This document shows, one piece after another, positions 1 to 12,433 of a DNA stretch of 64,000 nt. Made by a program: the position numbers and the translations under genes. How positions within the stretch are numbered: position 1 is the first letter of the stretch; each line of letters opens with the position of its first letter. The stretch comes from Neostapfia colusana (Eukaryota > Streptophyta > Magnoliopsida > Poales > Poaceae), in assembly GCA_030760725.1 (NCBI GenBank), contig JASWHV010000003.1, positions 117,522,153 through 117,586,152 on the forward strand, written 5' to 3'. The notes beneath the pieces were generated by a model. That model saw only the letters and a program-made list of their open reading frames with translations, had not been told where the DNA came from and searched no databases.

Positions 1-1967
1 GATTGCATGAATTTTCCTAGGATTTTTGGATCTAAGAATCGCCCATAAATGAATTTCCAAGTTTTGGAATTTCTCTGAAAATGTTTCTGTATTCTATTGA
101 ACACAGCAACTTCAAATCTAAATTGCCCTGATCAAATCAACTCCAATTGAGCTGAAATTTTTACAGGGCTTTACTAACATCCTAGAGAATATTCTGGAAA
201 AATGTGAGGATTTTTTGATTAACTAAACTCCCTCAAAAATTCTTTTGCTGAAAAGTTTAAAGAATTTTCCAGAATTAATTAATTAGTTTTATACAAATTG
301 GGTTTCATATTTGGACAGTACGCTATTAGAGGAATCCAACAAAATTTGTTTCACAATTTTTGGATTCTCCTACCCAGAGTTGTGGGCCTCCAAAGTTTAA
401 ACTGAAAACTGAAAATCCCAAAATGTTCAAATGCCTGCCAGTGGGTCCCACCCGGCAGACCTTCTTCTTCCTCGCGCCAAACAGGGGCCGCGGTGGCGCC
501 CTCCAGCGAGCGTCACCGGAATGGCTTTCCCAGTCATCTCCCGACCTCAGACTCGCCGCCCCCCCCCCCCCCCCCATAATTCGTGGCGCTGAACTCGTCT
601 AAGGTGTCGCCGGCGGCCGTAGCTCCACGGTGACCCGAGACGATTTCTTCATGGTGGCACGAAAAATAGCTATAACTCAGTCGATCCTAGGTGTTTTCGC
701 TCGGTTCTTCTTCGAGAATGACCGCTAAGAGGTATAGAGGCTGTGTGCAAGCTCGCCCGAGCTTAGGTGGACTGTGCCGCTAGAATTTTGGGGTAGACCG
801 ACCCCTACCCCCATGCACCATGTTTCGGGAACTCTGGAGATTCTCTATGCTCGGTCGATCAAACGATACACGGTTTGCAGCTACACGAACTAGGGATCAT
901 GGCACACCTTTTTCGTGTTGAGGAGGGATTTTGAAAAGAGCCGTAGCTCGCTGTCCACGGTGACCCGACTTGGCTTCCGCCGGTGAGCTCTGTTCCTTGG
1001 CGCCAGTTGGTGAATTGCGTGCGCCACAGGTTAGGAGCTTCGGCGTTGTGGGGCTGGCATGGTAGAGCATGCACGGGTGCTGGTTTTCTATGTTGCCGGT
1101 GCTAGCACCCGTCGCTCGGCTGGGGCTGGCGATCGGAAACACGCAGCGCGCGGCAGTGAGTTGCGGTCCTCTGTTCTTCGCGAGGAGACCGCCTGAGAAG
1201 CGCGATCGAGTGGAGAGGCCAACTTGCTTCGGTGCGCTCGGGTATAAGGATAAGGCCGCCTGAATTGGAGCAGGAGGTGGAGCCTTGGGCGGTGGAGCAG
1301 CCGCTCGGTGTCGCCCGGGGGCGAAGCCTCGGTGGAGTGAGGAACAGAGAGAAAAGACTTAGGGGTTAAGTCTACTCATCCCTATGACATGTGGGCCCCA
1401 CTAGTCAGTACCCCTTATCCTCAAAAGATCTCCAAAACTTGGCAACTGGTCAATTAAATGTTTGGAGTTGGATAGTGAGCTGCATTTGGATAGTTCAACA
1501 AATTTCATTCAAATTCCAATGCATATTTGAATTCTTTGCACATTTAACTCCATTTGGATAAATGGTAGCAAACCTTTTCAAAATTTAATGAAACTTTGCC
1601 CAACCACTAATTTCGACCCAAGGAATCCAAAGATGCAACTTGATTCTTGTGTTAGCTGCTGCAAACAAGAGTTTGAACACAACAGTTTTGAATTACCATT
1701 GTGTCCTCCCCTCATTCAAAATTTGAGTTGAACATTTAGTTTAACTTCTGGTTTTTTTAAACCCTTCCATTGCACTTGAGTACTTCAACTCTGTGGTCTT
1801 AACCCACCTAGGGTCCAAACATGCAAATAACCCTAAGTTGGTTTTTGAACAATTTTTCTTGTGTTATCATATGTAAAAAGTTGAAACCGGCCCCTTTTTC
1901 ATACACATGACAACCACATTTGTGCAAACTCATGTTTCTTTGTATTCATACTTTTGGGACCTTTACA
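1..1967 (-). repeat. 3' LTR of element A (partial)
   Basis: Closely matches 10254-12255. On the element strand it begins TGTAAAGGTCCC immediately after the polypurine tract, as a 3' LTR should. It differs from the other LTR by two blocks. About 154 bp at 1177-1330 is missing from the 5' LTR, and about 170 bp at 10892-11061 of the 5' LTR is missing here (around 622). A C-rich homopolymer lies near 570-585. The U5 end is off window. Confidence 0.92.
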
Positions 1968-1984
1968 ATCCTCCCCCCTTAAAA
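1968..1984 (-). other. Polypurine tract of element A
   Basis: On the minus strand this reads as a purine run (TTAAGGGGGGAGGAT) directly abutting the TGTAAAGG start of the 3' LTR. It is the expected plus-strand priming site. The same AAGGGGGGAGGGA motif abuts the 3' LTRs of B and F. Confidence 0.85.
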
Positions 1985-2476
1985 GAATCTCGTCTCAAGA
2001 TTACAAAAGAAAGATGAGGCAGAAGGTAATTACAAAATTTACGACAAAAGTTCCGGACAGTTCATGTGGATGTAATCTTCGCTCTCCCAAGTTGCTTCTT
2101 CTGGTGTGTGATTACTCCACAGGACTTTGTAAAATTTCAAAGTCCGATTTCGAGTGATCCTGATCTTCTCGTCGATAATCTTGATGGGCTGCTCGGCATA
2201 GGTGAGATCCGGTTGTAATATCTCCATGTCTCCCAAATCTCTGTCGGCTTCTTCAAACACTTTCTCAAGTGTGAGACATGGAAAATATCGTGGACGCCCG
2301 ATAAAGATGGCGGAAGTTCCAAACGATAGGCCACTGGTCCACACCGTTCTATAATAAGGAACGGACCCACAAAGCGAGGAGCTAGCTTTCCATTGACCCC
2401 CGAATAGATGAATTCCCTTCATCGGGGATACTCGGAGATAGACGTGATCTCCGACTTCAAAACACAAGGGTCGGCG

Positions 2477-3385
2477 TCACTGGTCCGCATAGCTCTTCTG
2501 GCGATATTGAGCGGCCCTGAGGTTTTCTTGAATCAGCTGGACCCGCTCTTTGGCATCTTTTACAAGATCAATGCCGAAAATCACCCTCTCGCCAGATTCA
2601 CACCAATTGACTGGTGTGCGGCACTTCCTGCCATAAAGTGCTTCATATGGTGCCATTTTAATACTGGATTGGTAACCATTGTTGTAGGAGAACTCTGCTA
2701 ATGGAAAATGATTATCCCAGTTCTTTCCATGATCTATGGCACATGCCCTCAGCATATCTTCCAAAATCTGGTTCACCCTCTCCGTTTGACCGTCAGTCTG
2801 AGGATGGTTTGCTGAGCTCCTGATTAATTTGGTCCCCAGAGATTCATGTAGCTGCTCCCAGAAACGAGCAACAAATATTGAACCTCGATCTGATATGATG
2901 GTTTTGGGGACCCCGTGTAAGCACACAATCCTTCAAAGATACAACTCTGCATATTGCTTAGTTGAAAATCTTGTACTCACTGGGATGAAGTGGGCTGATT
3001 TGGTTAACCGATCAACAATCACCCAAATGGAGTCATGCTTTCTAGATGTGAGAGGCAGTCCGACAATAAAGTCCATGCTGATGTCCTCCCAATTCCATGC
3101 CGGAATACTTAATGGTTGCAGCATTCCCGCTTTCTTAATATGATCAGCTTTGACTCGCCGACATGTATCACACTCGGATACATACTTGGCAATTTCTCGC
3201 TTCATCCAAGTCCACCAAAATTTTGTCTTCAGGTCTTGATACATCTTATTGCTCCCTGGATGTATCGAGTACTTGGACATATGAGCTTCATCCAGGATTT
3301 TCTTCCTTAGCTTCAGATTCCGGGGTAATACGATACGGTTGTTAAACCATAACACACCTTGTTCATCTTCCCGGAAACATTTCAT
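2477..3385 (-). pseudogene. Element A integrase segments
   Basis: Two open pieces in different frames. The first (3385-2933) has the HHCC zinc-binding N-terminus (YSIHPGSNKMYQDLK, then CDTCRRVKADH) and the first catalytic Asp in SMDFIVGLPL. The second (2926-2477) has the second Asp (ISDRGS) and the Glu in TDGQTERVNQ, so all three DDE residues are readable. A single break between them near 2930 falls inside the catalytic core. Integrase joins the cDNA into the chromosome. The chromodomain-like end follows at about 2200-2039. Confidence 0.88.
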
Positions 3386-3837
3386 TTTTTCTCATTAATT
3401 CTTGCCCGTATTTTCTGCATACCTTTGTCTCTCTTCTGGGCTTGTACAATCTCTTCTCTAATGGCAGGCACAAGAGCAAGATTATACAACGCCAAATACG
3501 GAATCACCCGCAAGCTTGGTTCTTCATCCTCATCCGGAACAATTGACAAGTTATTCACGTGGGACTTACAACTGAGTGCATCAGCCACCACGTTAGCTTT
3601 GCCCGGATGGTAATGGATGTCGAGCTCATAATATTTGATTAATTCCAACCATCTCCGCTGCCTCATATTGATATCCTTCTGAGTGAATATATATTTGAGG
3701 CTCTTATGGTCGGTGTAGAGGTGCACTAAATTCCCAAGTAAGTAGTGCCTCCACATCTTCAACGCAAGCACCACCGCAGCGAGTTCTAGGTCATTAGTGG
3801 GGTAGTGCTGCTCGTGGTTGCGGAGTTGACGAGACCC

Positions 3838-4941
3838 CTACGCGATCACGCGTCTATATTGCATTAAAACGCAGCCAAGTCCAATGCCCGAGGCATCACA
3901 ATAAACATCAAATTGCTTTGTTGTATCCGGTTGGGCTAACATCGGTGCCGTTGTGAGATGTTTCTTTAGAGTTTGAAATGCCTCTTCACAGGCCTCTGTC
4001 CACACATACTTGCTGCTCTTCTTCAATAACTCTGTCATTGGTTTAGCCACCTTCGAGAAGCTGGGAATAAATCTCCGGTAATAACCCGCTAGTCCTAGGA
4101 AACTGCAGATTTGATGAACCGATGTTGGAGCCTCCCACTTCAAGGCTTGCTCAATTTTGGTTGAATCCACGACCACACCCTCCGCTGAAATAATGTGGCC
4201 TAAGAAGGGTACTTTGCTGATCCAAAATTCACATTTGCTGAATTTGTCATACAGCTTATGTTCCCGTACGCGTTGGAGCACAATGTGGAGATGTTTGGTG
4301 TGCTCCTCCTCTGATTTGGAGTATACGATAATGTCGTCGATGAAAACCACGACGAACTGATCCAACTCTGGCATGAATACTGAATTCATGAGATACATGA
4401 AGTGTGCGGGTGCATTTATTAGCCCGAAAGACATGACTAGATACTCATAGAGCCCGTATCTGGTCGAGAAAGCCGTCTTCGGTATATCCTCCGCCATGAT
4501 TTTTATATGATGATAACCGGACCGTAAGTCCATCTTGGAGAATACTTTGGCACCCACTAACTGATCAAATAATATATCGATCCGCGGCAATGGATATTTA
4601 TTTTTGATCGTCACTGCATTCAGCGGCCGATAATCCACACATAACCGAAGTGACTCATCCTTTTTCTTCACAAAGAGGGCTGAACAGCCCCACGGCGATA
4701 AGCTTGGTCGGATAAACCCCTTATCCATTAAGTCCTTTAGCTGTTCTTTCAGTTCAGCTAATTCCTTCGGAGACATTTTGTACGGCCTCTGAGATATCGG
4801 TGTGGTTCCCGGTGCTAACTCGATCTTGAATACCACGTCCCTTTCAGGTGGCATCCCTGGAGGATCGTTGGGAAACACATCCGGGTACTCACGGACCACT
4901 GGAATATCTTCCAGTTTCGTGGTCACACTGTGGTACACCAC
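3838..4941 (-). pseudogene. Element A reverse transcriptase-RNase H segment
   Basis: A 367-codon open segment. It contains the RT palm motifs LCVDYRPLNAVT and KMDLRSGYH, and the catalytic FVVVFIDDIIVYSK with both aspartates present. The connection FLGHIISAEG and the RNase H start FDVYCDASGIGLGCVL follow. It stops at a TAG at 3840-3838, after which the same reading continues as RNase H (LYTDHKSLKYIF) to about 3382. The motifs are intact, but the segment is separated from protease by a frameshift and from integrase by the stop and another frameshift. Confidence 0.9.
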
Positions 4942-5439
4942 TGGATTTTTAGAATCTACGGCTTCAAGTATGAGTGTTGGAGACCGTAGATCGGAGAGTC
5001 CAAACTAACAATCCGTGGACCGATGTCAAGAACAGCCCCATGGTAGTTCATCCATGCCATTCCTAGAATCATGTCGATCTTCTGCCCCTCTAACACAATG
5101 AGGGTTGTGGGGTATAAGTTTCCACCTAAGCACAAGGGTGCTTTGATCACTACTTCATTAGCAGCTATATTTCCACCCGGTGAGCGCATAAGGTAGTGAT
5201 CCTTCGGTGTAGAGGTGGAGAGCTCAGCTTTGCACACGAAAACCTGCTAATGAAATTGTTTGAAGCTCCAGAGTCAAATAAAATTAACACGGGCAGTCCA
5301 TTGAGGGTGAACATTCCCGCTAGCACAAGTGCCCCATCTGGCACATCCTCTAGAGCTGTATGATAAATGCACCCGGATTTTGGTGCTGTTCCTTGAAGCT
5401 GAGCACGGGTTTGATTTATACCCTGCCCCGGTGTAGTTT

Positions 5440-6549
5440 CTCTGTGGTGTATCCTTTCTGGGCACTTTCTGCTGACGTGACCCAAATAACCGCACGTGAA
5501 GCACGGTTTCTCAGCCGGTTCCAGGTTGCTCTGAGTACGGATACTAGTTGTATTCTGCTGCGGCAAGAGCACTTGAGGAACAGAATAACGTGGCTGCATA
5601 TACCGTTGTTGCAGCTGTCTGATTTCAGAGTATTGGGACGGACGACCTGAATATTGCTGGAGTCGTCGAGCCGGCTGCATCAGCTGACAGTTCAAGGTAC
5701 TGTCTACCACCCTGTATTTCTGAGGAGCACTACTGCTACCCTCCGGTGGTATATGGTTCTTTCTTTTCTCGGCCTGAACTTCCCGCTGAGCATCTTCAAC
5801 CATGATGGCAGCACTCATCAATTCGTTGAAGTTCTTTCGATCAGCTAAAACGAGTCTCTCATTTAGCTTGGGATTGAGGCTGTGGAAGAACCATTCACAC
5901 TTTGTGCTTCGGTGTTCACATGTTGAGGCGCATACTGTGCCAGCTTGTTGAACACTCGCGAATGCTCGTATGCACCCCTCCCTCCTTGTTTTAAGGCCAG
6001 AAACTCCTCGAGTTTCTGCTGAATTATTCCGGAAGGAACATGATACGCAAGAAATGCCTTTCGGAATTCTGCCCATGTAAAGTCATGTCCAGCTGGTAAG
6101 GAGGCGAGTTGATTTGCCCCCCATGCACTGGCGGACCCGTGAAGTTGTTGCGCTGCGTATAAAACCTTCTGATGTTCGGTGCATTGGAGCAACCCGAACT
6201 TAGACTCAATGGTACGGATCCAGCTATCCGCCACTAGAGGATCCTCAGCTTCAATGAAAACCGGTGGTTGAGTTGCCAGGAACTCAACATAGGAATTCAG
6301 TTGAGGTTGGCGCAAGTCTTCGTCTTGACATCCCCCTTGACGGGATGTATTCATCACTAGGGTGCGGAGCAAGTCGGTTCGCTCATCGCTTGCACCCGTC
6401 ATGGCAGCCAGAATATCCGCCATTGTGACCGTGGGTGAAGGTCCTGGTGGCGGCTGTGGTTGCGGAGCTCGCTGCTCCCGCTGTGGAGAGTTATCACCAC
6501 CACCGCCACTGGAACCACCCACCTCACTCATGGAACGAGTTCGCACCAT
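5440..6549 (-). pseudogene. Element A gag (capsid and CCHC nucleocapsid)
   Basis: The gag part begins MVRTRSMSEVGG, followed by a Pro/Gln-rich stretch and the capsid-like core (EADSWIRTIESKFGLL-type region near 6240-6180). It then reaches the zinc knuckle CFTCGYLGHVSRKC at 5503-5462, with the C-x2-C-x4-H-x4-C spacing intact. The frame is open from 6549 to about 5900 and then continues in another frame, so one small indel splits the capsid. In this family gag packages the RNA and forms the particle in the cytoplasm. B, F and G gags align with it from the first residues. Confidence 0.85.
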
Positions 6550-6550
6550 T

Positions 6551-8093
6551 CTGCAATTGCACGAGTTCATTATCGGTTCAACACTATCACTTGATTTATT
6601 CCATAAACAAAGTAGTGCAACACTGATAATGAAATCTTAACATGTAAGCAAAATGATTTAAGCGCAAACTGATGTAGCTAACAGCAAGGATTTAAAAGCA
6701 GATTGACCGGTCCGTAAACAAACCAGATTTCGATCCAGTTAAAAGCATTTTCATAACTCATGTTGAATACCAAAGTTAAATTTAACTTCAATATCTTTCC
6801 AGCGAGTATCCACATGCCTCCATATAACTTCTGGATCAAAAGTTATGATTTCACAAAGTTGACAGACTTTCTGGATAAAATTTGCCAGCATCTCCTTTGT
6901 ATGTGACTTTATCACAGTTGTATATGAAAATACAACAAGAATCCGAACAACCTTTGAACTACAACAAGGTTGCATATCTCATAACCTTTCCAACGGTGTA
7001 TCACAGGCTCCTTAGGGATTTTTCTACAGGAAGTTATGGCTTAAAACAGAAAGGTCCAGAGAGGTTTTTTTCTGCTGTCCTGGTTCTGGACAGTTTGCCG
7101 TCAACTGGACTTCTCACCCAATTAACTTGTGATTTTGCTGTGAAGGTCTACAAGAAAGTTGTAGAGCACTTGAAAATATTTCCAGAACTGTATCATACAC
7201 CTTAATTGGATCAAGCTACTCAGAGTTATGCTCTATTAAAGTCCAGCAAGAATTCCTGCCAGAAACAGAGCACTCTGTTTTTGAAATCTTTGAAACCTAA
7301 ACCTTCTCTCAATTGAATCTTAGCTCAAAATAAGAGTTCAGTAACTAATACTTATTTCAAACTTCCATTTTTAGTTGAAAGTTAGCTCATGAATTGATTC
7401 TTTATAGGGAAGAGATTATTAAGTTTAGTACGGCGTCGATGCACCGTAAGAACCATGTCGGTACTACGTTGCCTCTCCAAATGAAAATCCTAAACCGGAT
7501 TATACCGGCATATCCATTTTATCAGTGGCACTAAACGGTCTCTCGCACACGTGTACTACACGGGATACGTACGTGGTTAGTACCTGCAGAAGAACACTCA
7601 ATAGTGGTGCACTCAAAGGTTGTTTCATTTCAGGCAGTTCCATACTAGAAAGTAAATACAAATGCCCGTATCATTGCCACACGGCCGTCCTTGAGTTAAG
7701 TCACGTCTCAAGGTACGTAATCGTGTTTAACACCACACGACGGGGAACCCGAGTATATCATGAACGGGTCATCACGGTTGGGAATGTTATCAACCCAACA
7801 GATATCACCTACTACCCTGCAGGGCACGCCGATGGCAAGCGCTGCGTATGTCCTCCTAGGCTATTTCCAGCAGACCACACTATCGCGTTACTGACCACAT
7901 GATGGGGTCTCCACTTACTTGCCTAATGCACGCTAGGGATCAGCATTTCATATGAACTCAGGAACATGAAGAGTCCAAGAGTTCATATTAACGTCTCACA
8001 CCAAGCTGTGAGACCTTTCCCTGAACCACTTTCCTCGTCAGGGGAGCTAATCGAAATTGAACCGCTTTCAGTGGCATTCCTTACCATGCTTAC
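6551..8093 (-). other. Predicted leader intron of element A (5' UTR)
   Basis: Between primer site and gag there is no convincing coding frame on the element strand. A strong donor, CTCAG|GTAAGC, lies at 8094/8093, about 187 bases after the primer site. A TTGCAG acceptor ends at 6551, one base before the gag ATG. This predicts a GT-AG intron of about 1.54 kb whose removal places the gag start near the front of the message. Element F has the same arrangement. Predicted only; no transcript is available. Confidence 0.55.
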
Positions 8094-8269
8094 CTGAGCG
8101 TAGGTGAGTCGTTACATAATCAAAATTCAGAATCATAACACGTATGTTAGTCATGCCACTTAAGTAACTATACTACTATAGTCCTTATGTGGGCCTAATA
8201 CCGTATCCTCACCGTATCCTAAGTTTTTGTCGTAATACGATCCTTATTCCGTGTGATATTACCAATGCG

Positions 8270-8281
8270 GCTCTGATACCA
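8270..8281 (-). other. Primer-binding site of element A
   Basis: Reads TGGTATCAGAGC on the minus strand, the usual plant site for the 3' end of initiator-methionine tRNA. It starts three bases inside the LTR edge (CTCACA, then GCG, then the site). The same 12 bases occur after the F 5' LTR. Confidence 0.9.
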
Positions 8282-8284
8282 CGC

Positions 8285-11200
8285 TGTGAGGGCCCGCCGT
8301 CCTGATCACTCACGGGGACGGGGCACCTCGCCCGGGAATCGCATTGGGTGGTGCCGTGCGATGCGGCACCCAACAACACACATAATAAAGCATCATATTA
8401 CATAAATCAAGCGGAAGCTTACAAAGTTTAAATTTTACAAATACTTCTCAAAATACACTACAGCGGAAGACTATTACAACTCAGTCTCATATTTATGCTA
8501 AGCAATAGAGAAGGTGTCCAGCCCGCGGACCCTTCTCGCTAGCAACATTATCAAAGTAGCAGCGGCAGGGGTTCCCATGAGTTCAGCACTCGGAGATCTC
8601 CGAGTCTCATCGGACACCCGTACATATCAGCGTACAGTTATTACCTGCAAAACAACTTATGCAGTATCTGTGAGCACGAAGCTCAGCAAGACTGACCCAT
8701 CACCCTAGCCATGAAACTCTACATGCTAAAATAGAGGGCTGAATATAGAAGTTTGCGCAAAAGATAAACTTGAGCAAAAGGAGAGTCCTTACTTCCAGTT
8801 TTTAAGCAACTTTTATAGCCCTCGCGCAATTTACATCGAGACTCCACAATCAAACAAGAAACGCTTTATCTCGATGTCACTTGCCTGAGGTGAAAGTAAC
8901 TTTAGTGAGCTACCCTAGACTCATACGGACCTTGCACCATCAACGTCGAGACTCCACAATCAAACAAGAAACACTTTGCCTTGACACTACTAGCCCAAGG
9001 TGGAAATTAAATTTAGTGAAAGTGTTGATCATTCCTCATCTCCATTATGAGGGTTACTCACAAAGCATATTAAAGGTTTCCCGGTTTATTACTACGTCAC
9101 GACGCAGAGAACAAGTATGCTCGGTCCATTCCGCGAGCGACGGTGATTGCAATAAAAAACACCTGGCTGACACGACACGTACGCCCGTGCTCGACGTTGC
9201 ACACAGCAACCGTCACTGACGTCGTACGTGGCAACCTTTCACACGACACCCAAATGTCGAACCGGTCCCACCGACTGGGATTAAGTCTCTCTACGGCAAA
9301 CCCTCGTAGAGCCGACTTCTCTATCCTTTCAGCATCGGCATCAGACGGTGAGGTATGCCTCGACACCCAGGTTAACATGTTACATCGGTTTCCTGGGTCC
9401 CATATAGCCAGTATGCATCCGGTACACAACTCAAACTTGTCCAACGGGCCGCACACGAAACGGGCCTTAATCAACTCAGACATAGACTGGGTTCACAGGA
9501 CCACGTCCTTGATCCTTCCATCCACTGCCCGGTCTCCATTCCCAACTATGAGGATCAATTCCCAACTCTTCCGATTGATCCCCCTAAATCCCGGTTCACG
9601 AGTAGGAATCCGCCCACTCGAGTCATGCCTCTTTCAATCCACTTTTGTTGAGATCAGCAGTTATAATCAATTGATAACATATCCTACATTAAACTCCAGG
9701 GTTTTCTGGGTCATGCATTTGGGGTTTTATACCATCTAGACGTAATGCAATAAGCCAATGCTAGACAATATAATGTGAATACAAATAAAAACTTGTAAGT
9801 TTGATGCAAACCGGGGCTTGCCTTTGTTTTGCAGGGGACTTATATATATAACTCAGTTAATGAAGACCACTTGGCTTGATCTGTTTCCTCCCTCCTTTGA
9901 GCTCTACTACAATGCCTTCAAGTTCTTCACGTAGATGCTACACGTAATGAATATGCACATATGTTTAATTGTAAAGACTTTGCTACAAGTTCTAATAACA
10001 AGTTTTCAAAAACTGGAACCCTGTTTAAGAATTTAAAATGACACTGGTGCTAGTGGTTTGGGTTTGGATCTAAGCCCATGATTAAGTGCTAAGTGGTTTC
10101 CCCCTGTTCTATATTGATCCCCTTAAGAGGTTAAACAGAACAGGGGTGACCCAGAGCTCCAATGGAGCTGAGAATTTGTATGTGAGTTCCTTGTCACCAG
10201 AATGTCCTCTGGACCAAAAATTAGCACTTTTCAATTATAGTTCATATAGCTTGCATGAATTTTAATAGGATTTTTGGAGCTAAGAATCTCCCATAAATGA
10301 ATTTCCAAGTTTTGGAATTTCTCTGAAAATGTTTCTGTATTCTATTGAACACAGCAACTTCAAATCTAAATTGCCCTGAGCAAATCAACTCCAATTGAGC
10401 TTAAATTTTAACAGAGGTTTACTAACTTCCTAGAGAATATTCTGGCAAAATTTGAGGATTTTTGGATTACCCAAACTACCTCAAAAATTCTTCTGCTGAA
10501 AAGCTTTAAAGAATTTTCCAGAATTAATTAATGAGTTTTATACAATTTGGGTTTCATATTTGGACTGTACGCTATTAAAGGAATCAAACAAAACTGTGGC
10601 CCTCCAAAACAAATTGGGTTTCACAATTTTTGGATTCTCCTACACAGAGTTGTGGCCCTCCAAAGTTTAAACTGAAAACTGAAAATCCCAAAATGTTCAA
10701 ATGCCTGCCAGTGGGTCCCACCCGGCAGACCTTCTTCTTCCTCGCGCCAAACAGGGGCCGCGGCGGCGCCCTCCGGCGAGCATCGCCGGAATGGCTTTCC
10801 CGGTCATCTCCCGACCTCAGACTCGCCGCCCCCCCCCCCCCCGGTAATTCGTGGCGCTGAACTCGTCTAAGGTGTCGCCCGGCGGCCGTAGATCGCCAGA
10901 AAGGGGGTGCGCGGCGGCGGCAGTGGCCGCTAGGGTTCTGGTGAGCTCGGAAATCGCCTACACCGCATTAAAACGGTTGGGAATTGCTCGGAGAGTACCG
11001 TGGCAGCTTGAGAATGTCGGAAATGGGCGCCAAACCTCGTGAAAAGGCCGGCAGCATAGAGCTCCACGGTGACCCGAGACGATTTCTTCATGGTGGCACG
11101 AAAAATAGCTATAACTCGGTCGATCCTAGGTGTTTTCGCTCGGTTCTTCTTTGAGAATGACCGCTAAGAGGTATAGAGGCTGTGTGCAAGCTCGCCCGAG

Positions 11201-12255
11201 CTTAGGTGGACTGTGCCGCTAGAATTTTGGGGTAGACCGATCCCTACCCCCATGCACCATGTTTCGGGAACTCTGGAGATTCTCTATGCTCGGTCGATCA
11301 AACGATACACGGTTTGCAGCTACACGAACTAGGGATCATGGTGCACCTTTTTCGTGTTGAGGAGGGATTTTGAAAAGAGCCGTAGCTCGCTGTCCACGGT
11401 GACCCGACTTGGCTTCCGCCGGTGAGCTCTGTTCCTTGGCACCAGTTGGTGAATTGCGTGCGCCACAGGTTAGGAGCTTCGGCGTTGTTGGGCTGACGTG
11501 GTAGAGCATGCACGGGTGCTGGTTTTCTATGTTGCCGGTGCTAGCACCCGTCGCTCGGCTGGGGCTGGCGATCGGAAACACGCAGCGCGCGGCAGTGAGT
11601 TGCGGTCCTCTGTTCCGTGGAGTGAGGAACAGAGAAAAAAGACTTAGGGGTTAAGTCTACTCATCCCTATGACATGTGGGCCCCACTAGTCAGTACCCCT
11701 TATCCTCAAAAGATCTCCAAAACTTGGCAAGTGATCAATTCAAATGTTTGGAGTTGGATAGTGAGCTGCATTTGGATAGTTGGACAAATTTCATTCAAAT
11801 TCCAATGCATATTTGAATTCTTTGCACATTTAACTCCATTTGGATAAATGGGTAGCAAACCTTTTCAAAATTTAATGAAACTTTGCCCAACCACTAATTT
11901 CGACCCAAGGAATCCAAAGATGCAACTTGATTCTTGTGTTAGCTGCTGCAAACAAGAGTTTGAACACAACAGTTTTAAATTACCATTGTGTCCTCCCCTC
12001 ATTTGAAATTTGAGTTGAACATTTAGTTTAACTTCTGATTTCTTTAAAACCTTTCCATTGCACTTGAGTACTTCAACTCTGTGGTCTTAACCCACCTAGG
12101 GTCTAAACATGCAAATAACCCTAAGTTGGTTTTTGAACAATTTTTCATGTGTTATCATATGTAAAAAGTTGAAACCAGCCCCTTTTTCATACACATGACA
12201 ACCACATTTGTGCTAACTCATGTTTCTTTGTATTCATACTTTTGGGACCTTTACA
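8285..12255 (-). repeat. 5' LTR of element A (3,971 bp)
   Basis: On the minus strand it starts TGTAAAGGTCCC at 12255 and ends CCCTCACA at 8285. The outer half (12255 to about 10250) is AT-rich with a GC-rich block at about 11600-10720. The inner half shares recognisable modules with LTRs D, X, Y and F. These include the GC-type donor AG|GCAAGC at 9822/9821, a hairpin at 9289-9311, a stem-loop at 8833-8877, a TGAGC/GCTCA hairpin at 8671-8685 and a TTTTGCAG acceptor near 8610. The exon-like stretches flanking the GC donor and final acceptor carry stops here, so I do not call a coding gene in this family. Confidence 0.92.
8833..8877 (-). other. Conserved stem-loop in A LTR
   Basis: Arms ACATCGAGA and TCTCGATGT pair perfectly. 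The loop contains the motif TTTCTTGTTTGATTGTGG, shared with LTRs F, X, Y and (one mismatch) D. Arm sequences differ between families but remain paired. A second copy of the loop with degenerate arms lies about 110 bases away (about 8942-8990). It sits between the GC donor and the last acceptor of the LTR. The function is unknown. Confidence 0.65.
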
Positions 12256-12433
12256 GTTATGTATATTACTTCTGCTGTATAATTAAGTTTTGTAAAAATA
12301 CTTCCACTGTTTTATATCAAATAAAAGTTTGTATGTTGTTCTTAATTCTTTTCGTGTGTGCTGTTGGGTGCCGCATCGCACGGCACCACCCTCTGCGATC
12401 CTGGAGTGGGTGAACCACGGGATGGTCCCCACA
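12256..12433 (+). repeat. Tail of B 5' LTR (F-like sequence)
   Basis: Closely resembles 53819-53995, the end of the F 5' LTR, including the GGGTGCCGCATCGCACGGCA-type block and the terminal GGTCCCCACA. It resembles the end of B's own 3' LTR (about 21540-21728) much less outside that block. It follows element A without a gap. Confidence 0.8.

Larger units (their letters stand above)
2039..6549 (-). pseudogene. Element A gag-pol, broken by frameshifts and stops
   Basis: Reading from 6549 down to a TAA at 2041-2039, the order is gag, CCHC knuckle (5503-5462), protease (LFDSGAS near 5290), RT, RNase H, integrase and a chromodomain-like tail ending in ATWESED. I see frame changes near 5900 (late gag), near 5235 (just after the protease active site), near 3385 (RNase H/integrase linker), near 2930 (integrase), and again between 2470 and 2140. 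There is an in-frame TAG at about 3838, after the RNase H motif. The start was chosen at MVRTRSM because an acceptor-like CAG lies one base before the ATG and the same start recurs in B and F. It cannot make an intact polyprotein; copies of this kind move, if at all, only with proteins supplied by others. Confidence 0.9.
1..12255 (-). mobile_element. Element A: Ty3/gypsy LTR retrotransposon, 3' end off window
   Basis: A long minus-strand element. Its 5' LTR (8285-12255), primer site, leader, decayed gag-pol, polypurine tract and the inner half of its 3' LTR (1-1967) are present; the rest of the 3' LTR lies left of the window. Position 1 aligns with about position 10254, so the two LTRs can be compared over about 2 kb. 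The right edge falls inside an LTR tail of element B (12256-12433), so A inserted into B's 5' LTR. The five bases after A are GTTAT; the matching copy would be off window, so the target duplication cannot be verified. The domain order, with integrase after RT-RNase H and a C-terminal chromodomain-like segment, places it in Ty3/gypsy, probably Del/Tekay. Confidence 0.93.

Noticed and set aside
8941..8990. Second copy of the A stem-loop
   Set aside because: The loop is conserved but the arms no longer pair well, so I treat it as a decayed duplicate and not a separate structure.
9143..9739. 198-codon plus-strand frame in the A LTR
   Set aside because: It lies antisense to the element in structured, non-coding LTR sequence. 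No equivalent frame in D or X.
8611..9960. Coding small gene in the A LTR, as in B, E and F
   Set aside because: Splice-like sites are present, but the flanking stretches carry stops in the expected phase.
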